From: Dromaius novaehollandiae
Taxonomy: Eukaryota > Chordata > Aves > Casuariiformes > Dromaiidae
Direction: 5' to 3'
Assembly (NCBI RefSeq): GCF_036370855.1
Contig: NC_088117.1
Location: forward strand, 9,362,001-9,426,000
DNA: 64,000 nt
The notes under the pieces: model-generated
Seen by the model: only the letters and a program-made list of their open reading frames with translations
The model's database searches: none
Told to the model about the DNA's origin: nothing
Program-made: the position numbers and the translations under genes
Shown: positions 27,801 to 42,800 of the stretch, piece by piece
Numbering within the stretch: position 1 is the first letter of the stretch
Layout of the letters: every line of letters begins with the position of its first letter

Positions 27801-30800
27801 AGTAATGTTCTTTAATATGTCAAAATATGAAGGTATTTTTGAGACGAATGTTTACAATACCTATTCGCATGTTCAGCGGGAAGTTTTCTTGAATTTGCTT
27901 TCTAAGCTCTGTAAAATAAGTGTTTTCCAAAATGTACAAGAAATATTATTCCTACAGTTACAGACTATATGATACAGGTTTAAAGAAATTCACCTTAAAG
28001 AATTATACCCCTAGTAACACCCCAATTTATTTGAAGATATCATCAATTCCATTGCACTGATTCTCTTGGGAAAACAAACAGCAATACATGATGAATGCAT
28101 CACATTCACCTACCTCTCTCAAAACACGAGACAGAAGCCCAACAATAGTTTTTGATTTCCCTGTTCCAGGTGGTCCATGTATGAGGCAGATCTTGGGAAG
28201 TCCTGGATGCTGTTTTACAATGGCATAAGCAGTATCGATAGCTCTCTTTTGATCTTCATTGTATTCTTTCATATAAGCCTGAAGGGATGATTAAAGTTTC
28301 CATGCTCATTTTTACATATTTTCAGACTTCCCCACCCCTCTCCCCAAGACCGAAAAAGCCTTATGCCCACAGAGGTCATAGAAGCTTTTGACTTTAGGTT
28401 TGCTCTAGGCACACCCTAGAACAATGAAGACTGTTTACTCTACACACCTTTATTTTGCATTACCTTTTCATTACTATCCCTTATTTCCTGAACAGACCTC
28501 TCCATGAAGAAAAAAAAAAGAAAAAAACACACCTGAGAGCTGCTTAAGGTGCACTGTTAATATCTGTGTCAACAGATTAGAAGCACCTGAGCAAAAGTCA
28601 GCTTCCTGTCTATCCACTCAATCCACCAACTCTGAAAAGCAGAGTGACTCAGTGCCTTTGAAACTTGTATATTTGCACATAGTCATCTCTCAAACACCAG
28701 CACGACCATCACTTTGGCAAAAGTGATGAGATACAAATGCCCACTTGTCATCCCTCACCATCACTTCTCTTCGCCACAGGACTTACAGCACTTTCCGAAG
28801 CTACGTGCAAATCTCTGGGACAGAAGTCGTTGTAACTTGGGTTTATAATGGGTTTAGCCAGGGGACTCCTGCTCAGGAGTAGCAGACCTTTGAACGTTCG
28901 CTGTGTGGTTACTAGGGAGCCGACCACCACACATTTCACTTGCTTATTTATGAAGCATGACAAATTGCCCTGAGTTTGCACAGAGAGATGACAGACAGGA
29001 TGCTGCTCATTTTGTCCTATTAAAAGAAAAAAAAAATCACAACATTAAAATTGTTAATTCAAAGAATATTCAAGTCTCTAATTAAAAGATACTCAAACAG
29101 TTCAATCAAAGAACCTATCAGAACCACATGCTGCCTCATATTGGAAAGCCAGCAACTAATTCTTGCAAAACACTAAAACGCTGCTCTGTAAAAAGGCTTT
29201 GATTAGACTGGTTATGTAATAAAGCCATACTATCACTGTTTTAATCAAGCAGCATTAACCTTGGTACTTGGTAATTCTAGTACTTCACAGACCCAATTCT
29301 AGAAGATACTGAACATTTTATTCAGTGAAGTCGTAGAAGCTGACGGCACTCTTTATCTTACAGCAGTGCACTCCTAAAGGTGTATGCACAGCACTTAACT
29401 CATCATTAATTTCTACCTTTACACAAAGTATTAACATCTCTGTTACAGGCAGTCTCTAGACAATGCATGAAAAGCAGATCTACAGCTTCAGTTCCTGGCT
29501 TTTTAGAAAACTTCTTGTATGGAATGGACAGAGTGGGGAAAAGAGCAATCCATTTCCTCTCAGGTAAGTGATATATTACAAATATTATCAGCCCAGTACA
29601 AAGAAGTATTTGATGGTATCAAAAGGAATTGCATTTTTATTTCAGCCTCATTTACTTACTAGCTGAACTGCCAGATGCACGCGAAAATCGTGTCACAAGA
29701 CCCACGTGCTTCACTAGATGGCTCACCATCTCGCTTTCTTCCCCAAAGGTGTTTTTTCTCTCTTGGACTACCAAAAAGATTAAATCATCCTCCTTTGGAT
29801 GAAGCTGCCTTGCCAGATCACTTTCTCGAATATGAGCTACCCAAAAAAATGTTTAAGAATTAGAACAATAAAAGGAATACGGGCACAATTACTTTCTGAC
29901 TAGAGAAATATCATGATTAACATATTTCATACACTTCAGAAATACCTATCTGCTACATTTTAAAGCTATAAAAAGCTACAGGAAAAGAAAACAAACAGTT
30001 GTAACTCCATTCCACGTTCTTAAGCCTGAACACAGATCTGTGTAAAAGCAGAGCAAGTCGAGAACTATTTCATTTACCAAAAGAAGTTGAAGCAAAATCC
30101 CAGCAGAGTGAGATGGAAAGTATTCCAACCCCAAGCAAGTAACTTCTCGTACTGAAATGCATTTTTACTATAAGCATTCTGTAAAACAGCAGATTCATGA
30201 TTCTTCCCGTACTCAAAGCAAATAACCCTTGTAGATTTGATGAAGCAGCCACAATATGAAAGGAGGCAAGAAGAAAGAAGCTGAGGCTCTTAACAGTTAT
30301 GTGGTGATAGTGGACATATGAACAAGAGATAGCATCACCCAGATTTGTACTGCAACACAATACCTCTTCTCCAATTTCAAGACTCAGCATACCACATTTA
30401 GAGCATTTAAGAACAGTGGCACCAAAGTGTGTGATATTAGCTGGAAGGTGCTAGGCAATAAGAAAGATTAAATACCTTAGTCACCCAGTAAATCTATGCC
30501 TGTATTTTGAAAGCAGAAATAAATAGTAGAGGAAAAATAGGCTGTCATTACCTTCTTAAGGTTTTTTAAAAAAAAACCCCACACAAGAACAGAAAAAAAA
30601 CCCCCACTTACCTATAAAATCTGCTCTATTCAAGTCAGCACAGAAGTTCTGCAAGTGGAAGTAGTAACTCCTTTCTCTCATTCTCTGGCTTTCTAACCAG
30701 TCTTGTGCCAGCTACAAGTTGGAAAGCAGAAGCTAAATAAAGCACTCTGAAGGGTTATTTTTTCAGAAGAGCTTATCATAACCCACAAACAGCAAAAGTG

Positions 30801-33800
30801 AGTAGGCAGAAATAAATGAAAACTAATGGACAAGACACAGAGAAGTCTTACCCATTTCTTTACACATATGTGTGTGTAAGTATACATAAACATATGTCCA
30901 TACACACACACACACACACACACACAGAGAACAAGCGCTGTTCCATTTTGAATGCAACTTTCCCACAAAGTTCTTCAAAACAAATGTTTTTTTTTCCCCC
31001 TTCCATTTTTGCTTTAAAATACCAGCAATATTCTTTTTACCTTATTTCTACTGGAAAAGCGATGCAATGACAGAACTTAAAAGCATACGGCCTGTAACTG
31101 AAGGAATACCGAGTCCTCTCCCAGAAATAAATGATTAAAGATTAGTAGTCTGAAACAACACCTCTTAGATCAACCAGCGCTCTCACATAAATTCTCAGCA
31201 TAAAACAAAACACTAGCCTCTTTTTACAGAGGCTGTTGTAGAAAGATCTCAACTTCTAAGACGTGAAGATTTTCTGTTTTAGGCTTTATATGCCATGAAG
31301 AAAGAAGAATGGTCATTTTCCTCCTTCTGCAAGTTATTGAGGATGTGCAACAGAAAAGCTTCACTGAAGGATAACACTAACACAGTCCCCAATCTTAAAC
31401 ATATTATCCGTCTAGACTATTTGCCCCAAATCATTCTTCTATTGAGATAGGTAGAACTAATCAAGATTTTTTTCTAAAAATTAAGAACAGAACATTTTCA
31501 GGAGTTAAACAGAGAACATAAAGCAATTTTTAAACTCTTTGTAAAATTGACTAGCATTAAAGGAAAGCAAACCAAAAGGCAGATAAGTACTTACTGTTTC
31601 GAAGGCATTTAGCATCATCAAGGGGAAAAACGTATTAAAATAGTCATTGTATCCCAGAAATTTGACAGGAACAGAGGCTACTACAGATTGCAGGAGACTA
31701 TCCGGAGGTCCATACTGGCTGCAGTTTGCAAACATTTCGTAAGTCCACTTTAGGACTTCTTTAACAAAAATACTATGATCACGCTGCTGAGCCCCAAGAA
31801 AGGAAGAATAATATTCTTCTCTGACAGGTCTTCTGGAAATATTTGAAGCATTGTCGATCTGTGTATTTTGCGGCCGGAGAACGTTACTGGAAGCACAGGG
31901 CTGAGGAATATTACTGAAACTTGGGGTCCTGCACATTTGATTTTCTGCTGGCACAGCCTTTGCATTTGGTGGTCTGAACACCACAGGTTTCACTACATTT
32001 ACTTTGCTTTTGGAAGACGGTGGTAGTTTTTTAACATCTTCAAGATCCTTGGTGAAGGCTGCATTCCGTGAAGAACTTACTGAGCAGAAAATTTTGGTAG
32101 TGGAAGGCTTTCTTGTTTTAGAAGGTGGCAAAGGTTTGGCAAACAAATGATCTGTTTCTGAATTGGTAGTTGAATGCTTACTACAGTACTCACCTATTTT
32201 TTCCATTTTTTCCACACAGTCTTTGTGCTTACATTTCACAATACTCAAGGGTCTGTTCTGCTGAAGGTTTTCAGCAGCATCTATTTCCATTTCCACTGGT
32301 TTACTAGGTATAGTAATTTCTCCACCATCTGCCTCTTGGGAACATAATTCCATATCCACAGGATCTAACTGAGTTAAAAATAAATCGTCATCATCACTGT
32401 TTTCATTTGATTTACACCCATTTTCTTTCAAAACCGTCTTCTCAGACTGGACAACACAACCTCTTTCTGAAGGTTTATCTTTATCATCTTCAGCAGCTAC
32501 AGGGGAAAAGAGATCTGAATCCATAGGTACGGGAGGAACCATCATATTGTTTTCTTCCATTTTTCTGTTCGAGTCTGAAAACCCAGGTATTTCAGAGATA
32601 TGTGTAGTTTGCATACCCTCCTCTTCCACAGAGACATCTCTGATTTGTTTTTTCTCACTGGCTGAGGGACAAAAGGTCTGCTCCATTTTTCTTCCCCCTT
32701 GGTTTTCAACAGCTCCTTCAACAGATGTCAAGCCAAAACTTTTAGGCTTTTGTTTCACAAAATTTGCATCCCCTTTGCTAACCTTTTTGCTTCTGTCAGA
32801 ACTTCCTGCAAGATTTTTCCCTCTGACACTTCGTTTGGGCCTTGTCTGCCTCAAAAACTGAAGATCTTGGCAGGCTAGCATTTTTTTATTATTTTTTATT
32901 GACAAAGTCTGAGGAGAAATTAATTTAGTCCTCTGTTTCTGTGCAGTTCCAACTTTCCCAGCAGCTTTACCATAGCTACGCAGTTGAGCCAGACTCTCTA
33001 AAGAGCGCTGAGACAATTCAAATGCTTTGCGGGGTGCCTTCTTCAGACCAAGTTTTTCTGCAGTTGATGTTGGTGCAGGACACTGCCGAACTTTCTTTGG
33101 AGGAACCACAGCAGGTGTTGACCTGCCAGGTTGAGAGTTTTTTGAGGTACTTTGAGATAGTTTTTTATTTTGTGCAGTTTTAAGAAGAGTTCTTTTAGGA
33201 CTTCTTTGAATAGTTCTTACCACCTTAGGTTTTGCTGAATTATTCCGCGGGCTCATACTATTTTTCTTAATAGCCAACTTTGAAGCTAATGACATGTTAG
33301 ATGTAGATGCTTTGGGTTCAGTCAATTCTGTGTTCGGGATGAAGTCTTTAGCAACAGCACTTTTGTCTGCAGAATTCTCCAGTTGATCTTTTTTGTTTCC
33401 CTTACTAATTGATTCTTGTAAGGTTGAACTAGATGCTACTTCTTTATCACCAGCTTCCTTCTGATGAGAGACATTATCCATCTGCTTTTCTATCACGCTT
33501 GCTTCTCTTTCAGTGGTATCATCACTCATGTAATCTGTATCATAACCCCATTCGTTTGTGCAATCCTTCAGTATGCTATCCGAGTCACTGCTATCAACTG
33601 ATGTTGAAACACAGTCTTGTTTATATTCTTGAGTTTTTTCCATACTGTACATCTGAGTATCTTGCCAAACCGAAAAGACCTCATCTTGTGTTTCAAACTC
33701 AAAGTACTGAGACCCACATTCTTCGTGCGACAAGGGAGAGCTAGGTGTCTTCGATTCCTTTTTGATCTCACTATCAGAAATGCAGCTGGATGTTAAATGC

Positions 33801-36800
33801 TGTCTTTCTGGACACTCATCTTCATTTGTTTCTGTTGTTTGTTCCTCAAGAGGCGGGCTTTTTTCTTCATCAGAAGAGTCTGAAATGATAATGACTTGAT
33901 TGTCAAGGCAATCTGCATCACAGGGCGACTTGTCACTCTGGACATTGCTGGATGATCTTACAGCACCTTTCACTTTCCTTTTAATGTCACATATATTATG
34001 ATATACTGAGCTTTCTTGGCTTGAATCAATGGAAAAATTGACACTTTTGGCATATGCAGCTAAAGATAATTTACTGAGGTCTCTATCAACCTCGGAGTCT
34101 GTTAAATTGCTGCCTCCAGAAGCCATCCTCACAAAATCCTCACCACTTTTCCCCATTGAATTGTCTTCTTTCTTGAAATACTTTGAAAATTCTAACAAGC
34201 TGTCACTTGATTCGCACTTCATTGAGAGTGGACTGATCCGAAAAGCAGTGTTGGCTACATCCCCCTTATCTTCAGAGCTAGAAGGAACATGACCATTTGC
34301 TGAAGTTTTATCTACACGGAATGTCTTCAAAATTTGACCTTTACAGTCATCTTTAATTTGGTTGCCTACATTAGGCTGTTCCTGGTCTGAAGGTTGCATG
34401 TTAAGGTCCTTCTTAAACAGAGGCTTCAACAATGAACTTGATCTTTCTTCACTGGGTCCTTTTTTCACTAAATTGTTGCTAATCCCTGAAAACAAAACAT
34501 GGTCATCTTCATTTTGTTGCAAATTAGGTTCATTTTTAGAGGAGCGAGAGCAATCTAGCAGTGTCTCTTTTGACTCCTGTTTAATGGAGGCCAACCTGTA
34601 TTGAAAAGTATTGTTTATGCTTTTCTCCTGCTTGTTTTCAAAGCTCCTTGAAGCCTGAGAACTAACAGAGATTTCATTTTCACACACAGTATTCAATCCT
34701 TGGTGCCTGTTGCAATCTTTGCTTGTACATGCCCCATCAGTGCACAGCTGAGGTTGGTTTGCTTCTGCTTTTGAAGCACTTACTGCCATACAACTGTTTT
34801 GCAAGTTGGGTGGCTTCACTAGGTGCGACAGTTTTGAGGTCCAGTCAGTTCTCAGCACCTTCTGTTTCAGATTCATGAATCTATTTGCATCTATTTTAAA
34901 TTTTGAGGAAGAATTAGGAGACAGGTTGCTTTCGTTCTCATCTGAGCCACGAACATGTTCTGGAGAGTCAATGCAAGTCTGAGCAACCAGACACTTTGGT
35001 GTTATGGGCTCTGTTTCACATTTATCTTCTAACTCTCCACCTCTTTTAAAATCAGAACACTGAAAATTTGGATTAAAGAACCAGTTATCCTTATCACAGT
35101 TCCCTGACACAAGATAATTGTCTGTATTTTTCTGATCTTCCCCACATATTTTTCTTGTCAAAGAGTTCTGTGGGCAATTATATTCCTGAGCTGCCTTTTC
35201 ATCAGGTTCCTTTTTAACATACACACCCACAAGATGCGTTTCAGTGAAAGACAGTGCAGTTTTAGATGCATCTCTGCATTCCTCTTCCCAGGCATCATTT
35301 CTTCTAGGGAAAAGGTTCTCCTGACAACCTCCATCTCTGACTCCCTTTGATATAAAAGAAAAAGGCGAACAAAGGTCATCTCTGCCGTGTAGAGTCGTTT
35401 TACATTCATCACCATGCATCCTCTTTTCTTGCTTTACAGAAAGGGTGGGCAAAGTTGTAGAGTTGGCATTGTTTTCTGCAGGCACAGAGGTATTCATTGC
35501 TCTGCCCTTTATACTTCTTATAACTTGCTTTAAACACATTTGTAATTCCTGGGTTTCCTGGAGGCTCAGCTGCCAACCTAAGGACAGGTTTCCACGCAGA
35601 AGGAGATTGAGTTTGTCTAGGTACTGCTTGCAAAGAGCATGCTGCCCAATTTGATAACCTTCCCTAAGAAGGCTGCGTATCAACTGCACACAAGCATGTT
35701 GCACAGAGTTAGAAGCCTGTGAAGATAATGCTGATGAACCTCTTGGATAGTTTCCAGATGCTTTTTCAGCGCACCGCGTAAATGCTATGGCTGGGAGCTT
35801 AGCACACCTCACCACTGCTTCCACCCATTCCTGTGAGCTAACCCATAGCAAATGCAGGCATTTTTTATTTCTGTGTAGTTCAATAATCGACACTAAGATC
35901 AGGACAAAAAATTCAGAGACTTTGTCACACTGCTGGATTTTTTCATTAAGAATACCCCTGATTTCTGAGCAGAGGTAGTGAATGACCTCTACTATATATG
36001 CCACACCCAAGTCCTTGAGGTCCATAAGTGACTGAACAAAAGGGATGAACCACAGAAACGTGCTGTGATGGACACGCATATCTCTGCCAATATCAGACTG
36101 AAGCACGTTAGCCAGCGTTTGCATATCTTCATACATGTTGGGGCAATAGTCTGGACAAATGGCAGTTTTCCATCCAGTATCCTGAAAAATAAATTCACCA
36201 TACATCATCCTTTTTATTCACATCTGCACAGTTTGATCTGTCCGTGTTTTCCAGCCATAAATGTTACTTTATCTCAAACATATGACAACGATCAAACTCC
36301 AGCACACATAAGAGGAACTTATTTGCTAAAGAGGAGCCTACGAAACAAAAAAGTTGAGTAGTGTTTCCTTTAAAAGTTATTTTAAAACCTTCCAGAAATA
36401 CTGCTATGCTGACATAATTCAGCCTCAGATATTCAAATATGCTACATCAAAAACATTTACAAGACATTATTTTATAAATACAGTGTCCCAACATTAAGAG
36501 CACAACATGCTCACAAATGTTCCTTCTATTTTAAAACAATAAATGGCACTACAAGCTGCAACTATTCTGAAGCAGGCTCTAACATTTAAAAGTACATCCT
36601 TTTGTAATTCATTACTCCATACTCAATAAATTAGTTTAAAATATTAACAAACAAAGAGTAAGATACAAGAAATCAATCAACAACTGGACTTTTTAAAAAA
36701 AGAGACTGAATTCAAAGTTCTTTGAGGCATGAACCTTTGTTTCAATTTTGCTACCAATTCTGGTGCTTTAATACTGTACCTGCCAAATTCATAAAAACAT

Positions 36801-39800
36801 TCTTCTTCCCTCTGGCAGTCTGAAAGCACCATGTATACAACATTTAAACGTTTAAATAGTAACAAGACTATACTTGCTGCTGTTTAAAGCATACAATAGT
36901 TAAATACACCACTTAACATTTCTTATTTACAGCATTTAAAATGTTACTTGTAGAAACAGAATAGCTTCCTTTCCATATTTTACATATGATTTAACTTAAC
37001 AGTTTCATTTGATGATCACTTCAAAAAGCAAGGAAGATATTTTTAAATACCTTTTGGGGCTTCTCTGTATTGTAATCATATACAATCTGACTGCAAGTAA
37101 CCATTTCATCATCATAGTCTGACTCTGGTTCAGATTTGGTCCTAAAATAAGAAATATAAATCATTATAAATTCCACACAAATTACCAAACAGTAAGAAAG
37201 CCGACTGGCAAAGAGACAGATTTCATTTTTCAAACACTGACCACGTGAGTATTAGAAGTTGTCAGTAATAAAGCACATCTAGGAAAACATATACATAAAA
37301 TTGTGCGAGCCTGTTCTACCCTCCTCGTAAAACAAGGCAGGGGAAGCAGGGACTGCTTCAGGAAAAAAAAGTTTACCACTATGTCATGGGTTTGACAGAT
37401 TAAATAGAACAAATGCTTAGAAGTCCAGCTTCTTTGAATTTTTTGTGTGTAAATGCAGCTGAATCACAGCTATATACTCATACTATGTTATGCAATTGTT
37501 CATACAAAACACTCAAATAACTTGTTTAACTGAATGAAGTCTCCTTTAATGTTTTCCTCCGCTGTTTTAACCTTAAGTTCAGACAGGTCTTATCAATTTT
37601 AACAATGTGGTTTATCATCTGCTTCCCCTTGCACACATACACTTTTTTACACATCACTCGACAAAGACTGTGGAGCTAACCAGTCTACACTTTCTAGTTT
37701 TGTCCCATGACTAAAGTAAAGAGGCAATTTTGACTTAAAAAGACACATTTTTAAAGTTATTAGTAATTTCTTTATATATACACACAGTTTAATACTAAAC
37801 AATTAATATATTTTGAATCACTTTTGAGTAACAATATTTCACAGGAGAACACTTAAGTTATATGGCCATCCAGGTGCCATTTTCCACCAACACTTTTTAA
37901 AAACAGATGTAGTTTTCAAAAAAAACCAACAACAAACAAATAAAAACACACACACACACACACACAGATGTTTTCCAAAATAGGAGGTTCCTGAAGTCTT
38001 AAGGCCTTAATTCTGCTATGAATCCTTAAAAGGACAGCATGTCAAAAGATGGAGTTCAAGTTTACATAACAGACTTCTGTTCACACAAGTTATTTGTAGA
38101 ATTCCTTGCACTTTAACTGATTGCTTCTGCACTGAACAAGTGTTTTATCTAATTCATTTCCTGCTCAATACAGAACATCTAACTTTGTCACTCAGAAGCA
38201 ATTCAAAAGTATAATTCAATCTTAAGATAAAACATAATGAACACAAAGCCTTGCAGAAAGAGTATCTGATGCCTGCTATGTGTTTCGAAATATTTTATTT
38301 TGGAAGTTCACTATGTTACACCAGCCATTAAAGGACAGTTCAGGGATTCTTGCTTTACTACCTTCTCTGGAAGCAATACATTCAGAAACAGAATGAAACT
38401 TTTAAAGACTCTGCAGTAGCTTCTAGGAAATCTAATCTTAAGAAATATTTCAGACTTAACACAAGCTGAAAGCAAACCCAAGCCAGCCGATAACCATAAT
38501 TACAGTAAAATCTAAAACTATGGCATCCCATTGAAAACTTGGCAATTCCCATAATATTATCAGGAGACTTGGATATGGCATCCTTGATTAAGATTCAGTG
38601 CAAGTTGGTTATAGCACTAGTAAAAAATTAAACAATTAGCACCTTCCTGATTCAGAAAAAAAATTCCTGAAAAGCATAAAAGATGTCAGGTAGTCAAAGT
38701 TAGCCATTTTTTAAATAATTTCACAATTTTAGAGGACTTCATCATTTCATTGATTGAAGCTAGCAACCTTTGATTTTTCTTGCCACCATTTTCCTCTACC
38801 CACACAAATTAAGGAAACACTGACAAAGAAAACAAGATAAGAGCTACTACACTACTAGATATCAAAATCTTAAAACTGTTCCAATCTTTTTAAAAGATAC
38901 AACTGACCTCTTAAAGCTACTGCGTATATTTTTTATTTCATTGTTGTAGCTCACACTGTTGATAATGGTTTGAAAGGCTTGGACAGGATCAATAAGTTGA
39001 CCCCATACTTTAGATCCCAGTTGATCCAAAATAACCATGAAACAATGCAGCGCTGGCCAGAAGGGGTCGGTAGAATCATCTGAAACATAACAGTAATATT
39101 GGGGAGAGTTGAAATGCAAAAGTCCTGTACATTCTTAGAGTAAACTGAAGTTGACATAAATAGGTTTTCATTGATTTTTTTAATAGAGGTAAGTATTTTA
39201 TTAAGTTGCAACTATGTTTTTAATCCAGAGGAAAAAACCTATGTGTACAGACACTGCTGCTTATACAGTCTGCAACCAACAGGAACCTGGATAACTATCC
39301 TTAACATTTCCCAAGTCTGTGAAACTTGCTCTTCCACACTTATTTTTTTGTGGTGGTACTCTCCTAAGAGGTAGGTATAAGTAACACTAATAAGTGAGTT
39401 TATTCCTCAAATGTAAGACAAAAAGAAGAGTTTTCCTCCGCACGGGTTCTTCCTTCCTCATGGAAGATAAGGACATGTCATATCCTCAGCAAACATGCTA
39501 AGCTTATAAAGATCTCGTCATTTCCTTTAAGAGGCAGCATGCATGCCCTGGTCTCGAGTTCACGTGCCATTCCAAGGCTGTGCTATCGTATACAGGCTAC
39601 AAGGATGGCCCAAGAGCTACTAATCAGTCTGCATTCCCAACTATAAAAGGGGTTGCCTAAAACTCAGCTACCTACATGGTCTGGGCTTGCAGCAAAGCTC
39701 TTGAAGAATCATTATCTTCTGCCTGTAAACTACCCTCAGAACTTCTTTGACACTTCAGAACTTCTTTGGCACTTCAAGGTACCTCATGCACATCTTGCGG

Positions 39801-42800
39801 TTCTAGGCACTAGTAAGGATTCTGGCATGCAACTCTAAGGTTGATCTTCCTTTCATTACTATCATTAATTATTTCATAGTTAAAAGGACCTACATCTCAA
39901 AGAGATAATAAAAAATAATCCAAATGATCACAGTTTGAAATGAGACATACATATAAAAATATTATAATCTCCAAGTTCCTGAAGAAGCTGTTAAAAACCC
40001 ACAAGTTTTCCAATTTCCACTTTCATGATATATCAGAAATATGGATGAAATAGAAAGGAAGAAGGGGGAAGAGGAAAAGGATGGAAGAGTCAAATTTCAA
40101 ATTCAAAGCAAAATCAAGGGAGTCAAAACAAGGAGTTTCTCTGTTCTGGGACTCCAAATTCAAATCTGATGCTACAGTGAAAAGTACATTCCCATACCAC
40201 CTAAATATTAAGTGAAAGTGATCTGGTAGAAGTTGTAAATTTGTCCTCAGAACTTTCTAACCCAGCCTTATGTAAAGAGCCACCATCTTTTCTCCAGTGA
40301 GGAGTTTGTTCAAACCTCATTTTTCAGTATTTGTCAGCAGTGTTCAAATGTTATGACACATTGGTCATCTTTCAAGACAAATAAGCCTTACAGTTAAAAT
40401 TCCATCATCTCAGCATTTCAATGCTACAAACTTACTAAACTAAACAAGAAAGTTCTTTAGAAAATGATATCAAATTCAAACAAAATCATAAAGATGAAAA
40501 TTAGACTATGAAATGTCAAAATCTCAGCAGTAAAAATTAGTTACCATCTGCTTCTTTCTCCATGGTATGAAGTATAGACTGCATGAAATCATTCTGTTTG
40601 TCTGGACCCAGCAACAAGGAATCCATAGCCTGTTCTTCCAGCACTGTTAGCAGCATACAAATACCTACACACACACACAAAAAAGCAACCTGCCCTTATA
40701 TTTGCAAAAGTTTGTTCAGTTTAAGCTTCATCAAATCAAGAATCACTTTTCAAATACCACCACCAGTAAACCACCTGACCAAAGAGATCAGCAGCAGAGA
40801 AATATGAAACTAATTAAATTACTACCTCCCTTCTGCTGTGTGCAATGCTCAGGTTTTTCATTTGACATGCCCAAAAATAAACAGCACCTACTCTAAATAG
40901 CAAAGCTTCCACTTGGCAAGAAGCACTCATGAGATGAGAAAGATCACAGGTACAAGTTAATTTCTGATCATAAATACTCACCTAACCAATAGTTCTTGTA
41001 GTTGGTAGTATCATATAAATGAGATGGCAGAAGGATGAGTTTACCCTTTTCAATCATTGAAGAACTATAAATATCTGGACTGTCAAAAAGCCCCAACTCA
41101 ATAACTTTAAACAAGCATGTCAGCACTTCCTGTAAGTCATAGTAATCATCCCTGTCAACCTTCCCTAAGTTCCTTGCTGTTAGGATGGCCCATCGACGAA
41201 TCTACAGATTAAAACAAAAAACTTGATATCAAATAGCAGTAAAAAGAGCAAAAAAGTCAATGCTGTATGATTAGGAATCATTGCTGAATCAAATGGGATA
41301 AAGTATATTTTGTACTGAAGTAAGGTCTCATAATTACAATAAGGGCTACTCTTTTTCCAAATAGAGTAAGCCAGTTTCTTAAGTCAATCTACTATAAGAT
41401 GTGAGTAACAAAGAAGAGCCTAAAACTTAGGGAAATATATACAAACGAAGCTCCTTAGGATTCATGTGAGAAAGAGGCACCATTTGGCTTTGTACTTCTT
41501 TATATCATTTAAACTTTACTGACTAACCTGTATTATCTAGATATCTGTATATTATAACAACAAACATAAGCTGCACTGTTGGCAGGAGGACACTGACTAT
41601 TTCTTGCCAAGGTGGAATCATTCCCTGATCCACCAAGAGAATTTCAGAATATTGTCTAGTATTTAATACACCACCATTAAATCTTTTACCATTTCTTAAG
41701 ACAGCTTAAAATTCTGTACTATATACTGGCATTCCAGTGAGCCAGTCTTAGAAACGCTATAGCCATGGTCTGCCCACCAGCCACAGCAAGTGTAACCAAA
41801 TTGTCCAAGCTGCATAAAATGAGGTGGAAGAAAAACAGCAATAACTCACCCTCTCCCTATGGGGTAAATAAACATGTGACATGAGTTGTAACAGCTCGAT
41901 ACTCCTTCAAGAGTTACACATCCAAATTCACTTTACACAGATAAATACACCACATGGAGACCTCTTTAGGATCACGCAAGAAAAGCATTCAGTCTCACTT
42001 CAGCATTAACACAACACATGAACCCACCATGTTCCAAGAGGCCCTCCCAGTTTTAGCGTGGTATATGTTCTGTGTTCTCTGTATTATCACCATTTTTCAG
42101 TACTCTCCCCTATTATTGATATCAGCTTCACTTTTAGAATACCTTAGGTATATATGTAGTGTTAAGGAACAGCCTCCTTTTGCAGGATAATATATCATCT
42201 TCAAAACAGTACAGAAAAGTTGGCTCTCAGCCACATCAGTACCATTTTTAGAACCTCACGTCTTTTTTGTAACCTCTTAATTCTCTTTAACCAGGATAAA
42301 ATAAAGATGCTCAGATCACAACTGAAGATGTTACTAACACTTTCAACCCAAGACATATTCAGTATTTCAAAATTCCTCATTTTGTCACTTTTAAGAGACT
42401 AGATTCAAAACAAGACCTGCCTCTGATATCTACACTAGTATGAATACTACCAAAACCAGTTGGCACATCTAAAGATCACATGCGATGGAGCTGTCCTCTT
42501 TGCATTTTCAAATGAGCATGGACCTTGGACTGTTCAATATTAAAATATCCCCCATGGAGTCAGACACAGGCCAAAATATTCTGCGGTCTTGAGTTGTCCC
42601 ACCATAGAATACATAAGTCCACTTAAACATAACAATGCTTCCTGATAACTACAAAACCATGTGACACTTAACTGCAGTGAATTTTAAAGTGAGTATGCTG
42701 CTTAGCATGTATCTTCTTTCAGCTAACTACACTATTCTCACTGCAAACATTTAAAGTGGAGATAATCCCAAATCCATCCTTTGTAATTTGCACGGTTCTG

